Origin: Rhizoclosmatium globosum
Taxonomy: Eukaryota > Chytridiomycota > Chytridiomycetes > Chytridiales > Chytriomycetaceae
Reading direction: 5' to 3'
NCBI GenBank assembly: GCA_002104985.1
Contig: MCGO01000020.1
Coordinates: 248,001 to 312,000 of the forward strand
DNA length: 64,000 nt
Position 1 is the stretch's first letter. Each line of letters opens with the position of its first letter. A program made the translations under genes and the position numbers. Below, one piece after another: positions 63,678 through 64,000 of this stretch. The notes beneath the pieces are model-generated. The model did not search any database, had not been told where the DNA came from, and saw nothing but the letters and a program-made list of their open reading frames with translations.

Positions 63678-64000
63678 GAACAACACCTGCTGCACTGCCA
63701 CATTCAAATCTCAGAAGTAGTGGCTCCCATGCTCAAAATGCTGGAACTATCAATTTAGCCCAGAACCACCATTTTCTAAAACCAGATTACTCAATTAGAC
63801 AAGGCTGACAAAGCTCATTTGGTATAATCCAAGCTGCAGCCTGCATCCTCAACACGTTCAGCTTCAACAATCAACAGCGCACAATTTCCTGGCTGACGTA
63901 TTTGAAGCAATCAAGCTCCTGTCTAAGACAGCTTGACTGTTCAGCTTCTGTTGCTTTATTTCTTAAAACAATATACTTGGATTTATCCAATCTCACACTT
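63678..64000. other. Unassigned sequence at the right window edge
   Basis: Unique sequence after the tandem duplication. No open frame, RNA gene or repeat recognised. Confidence 0.4.

Overview
The window is nuclear DNA of an early-diverging fungus, most likely a zoosporic (chytrid-like) lineage. Nearly every gene carries short GT-AG introns (about 41-75 nt) and genes are densely packed on both strands. The gene set mixes fungal-type items (Pho80/PCL-like cyclins, a Clr2-like silencing module, UDP-galactopyranose mutase, cysteine-rich secreted proteins resembling chitin-binding CBM19 modules) with items kept by flagellated fungi (WRAP73, RECQL4). This placement is inferred from gene content and architecture; no marker RNA gene is present.

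Layout. 0-6 kb: a partial AlkB-like dioxygenase divergent from DPH7, a SET-domain methyltransferase, and two secreted Cys-rich proteins. 6-12.8 kb: six head-to-tail cyclin-box genes on the minus strand, one broken by frameshifts. 13.4-16.5 kb: GTP cyclohydrolase I divergent from a 2H-phosphoesterase, an EF-hand secretory protein and tRNA-Gln(CTG). 16.6-26.7 kb: WRAP73 converging on a very large polytopic membrane-protein locus whose 5' end looks like a 7TM receptor. An RGS-domain gene starts 36 bp away, head to head. 28-38.1 kb: UDP-galactopyranose mutase, then a RECQL4-type helicase whose Sld2-like N-terminus is interrupted by a 2.4-kb hAT transposon. 38.2-44.8 kb: an amino-acid-transporter-like protein, an Sso1-type syntaxin and a GH20 hexosaminidase. 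44.9-54.6 kb: a Clr2-like/KH protein, WAPL, WDR55/Jip5, a MIC19-like protein and UBP6/USP14. 55-58 kb: an Ala/Pro/Lys repeat protein. 58-64 kb: gene-poor DNA with a possible recombinase relic and a near-perfect 2.06-kb tandem duplication.

Two features cut across genes. First, single-base frameshifts, mostly at homopolymers, recur in otherwise conserved reading frames (WRAP73, the polytopic locus, RGS, UGM, hAT transposase, one cyclin). Unpolished indels are therefore a live alternative to pseudogenisation. Second, the bodies of WRAP73 and the polytopic gene (about 17.4-26.0 kb) are strongly CpG-poor while their 5' ends are CpG-rich, as expected of gene-body CpG methylation.

Functional themes that can be argued from the sequence: receptor/RGS signalling (24.9-28.0 kb), chromosome biology (RECQL4, WAPL, Clr2-like), secretion (syntaxin, EF-hand protein, secreted CBM-like proteins, hexosaminidase), and an expanded local cyclin family.
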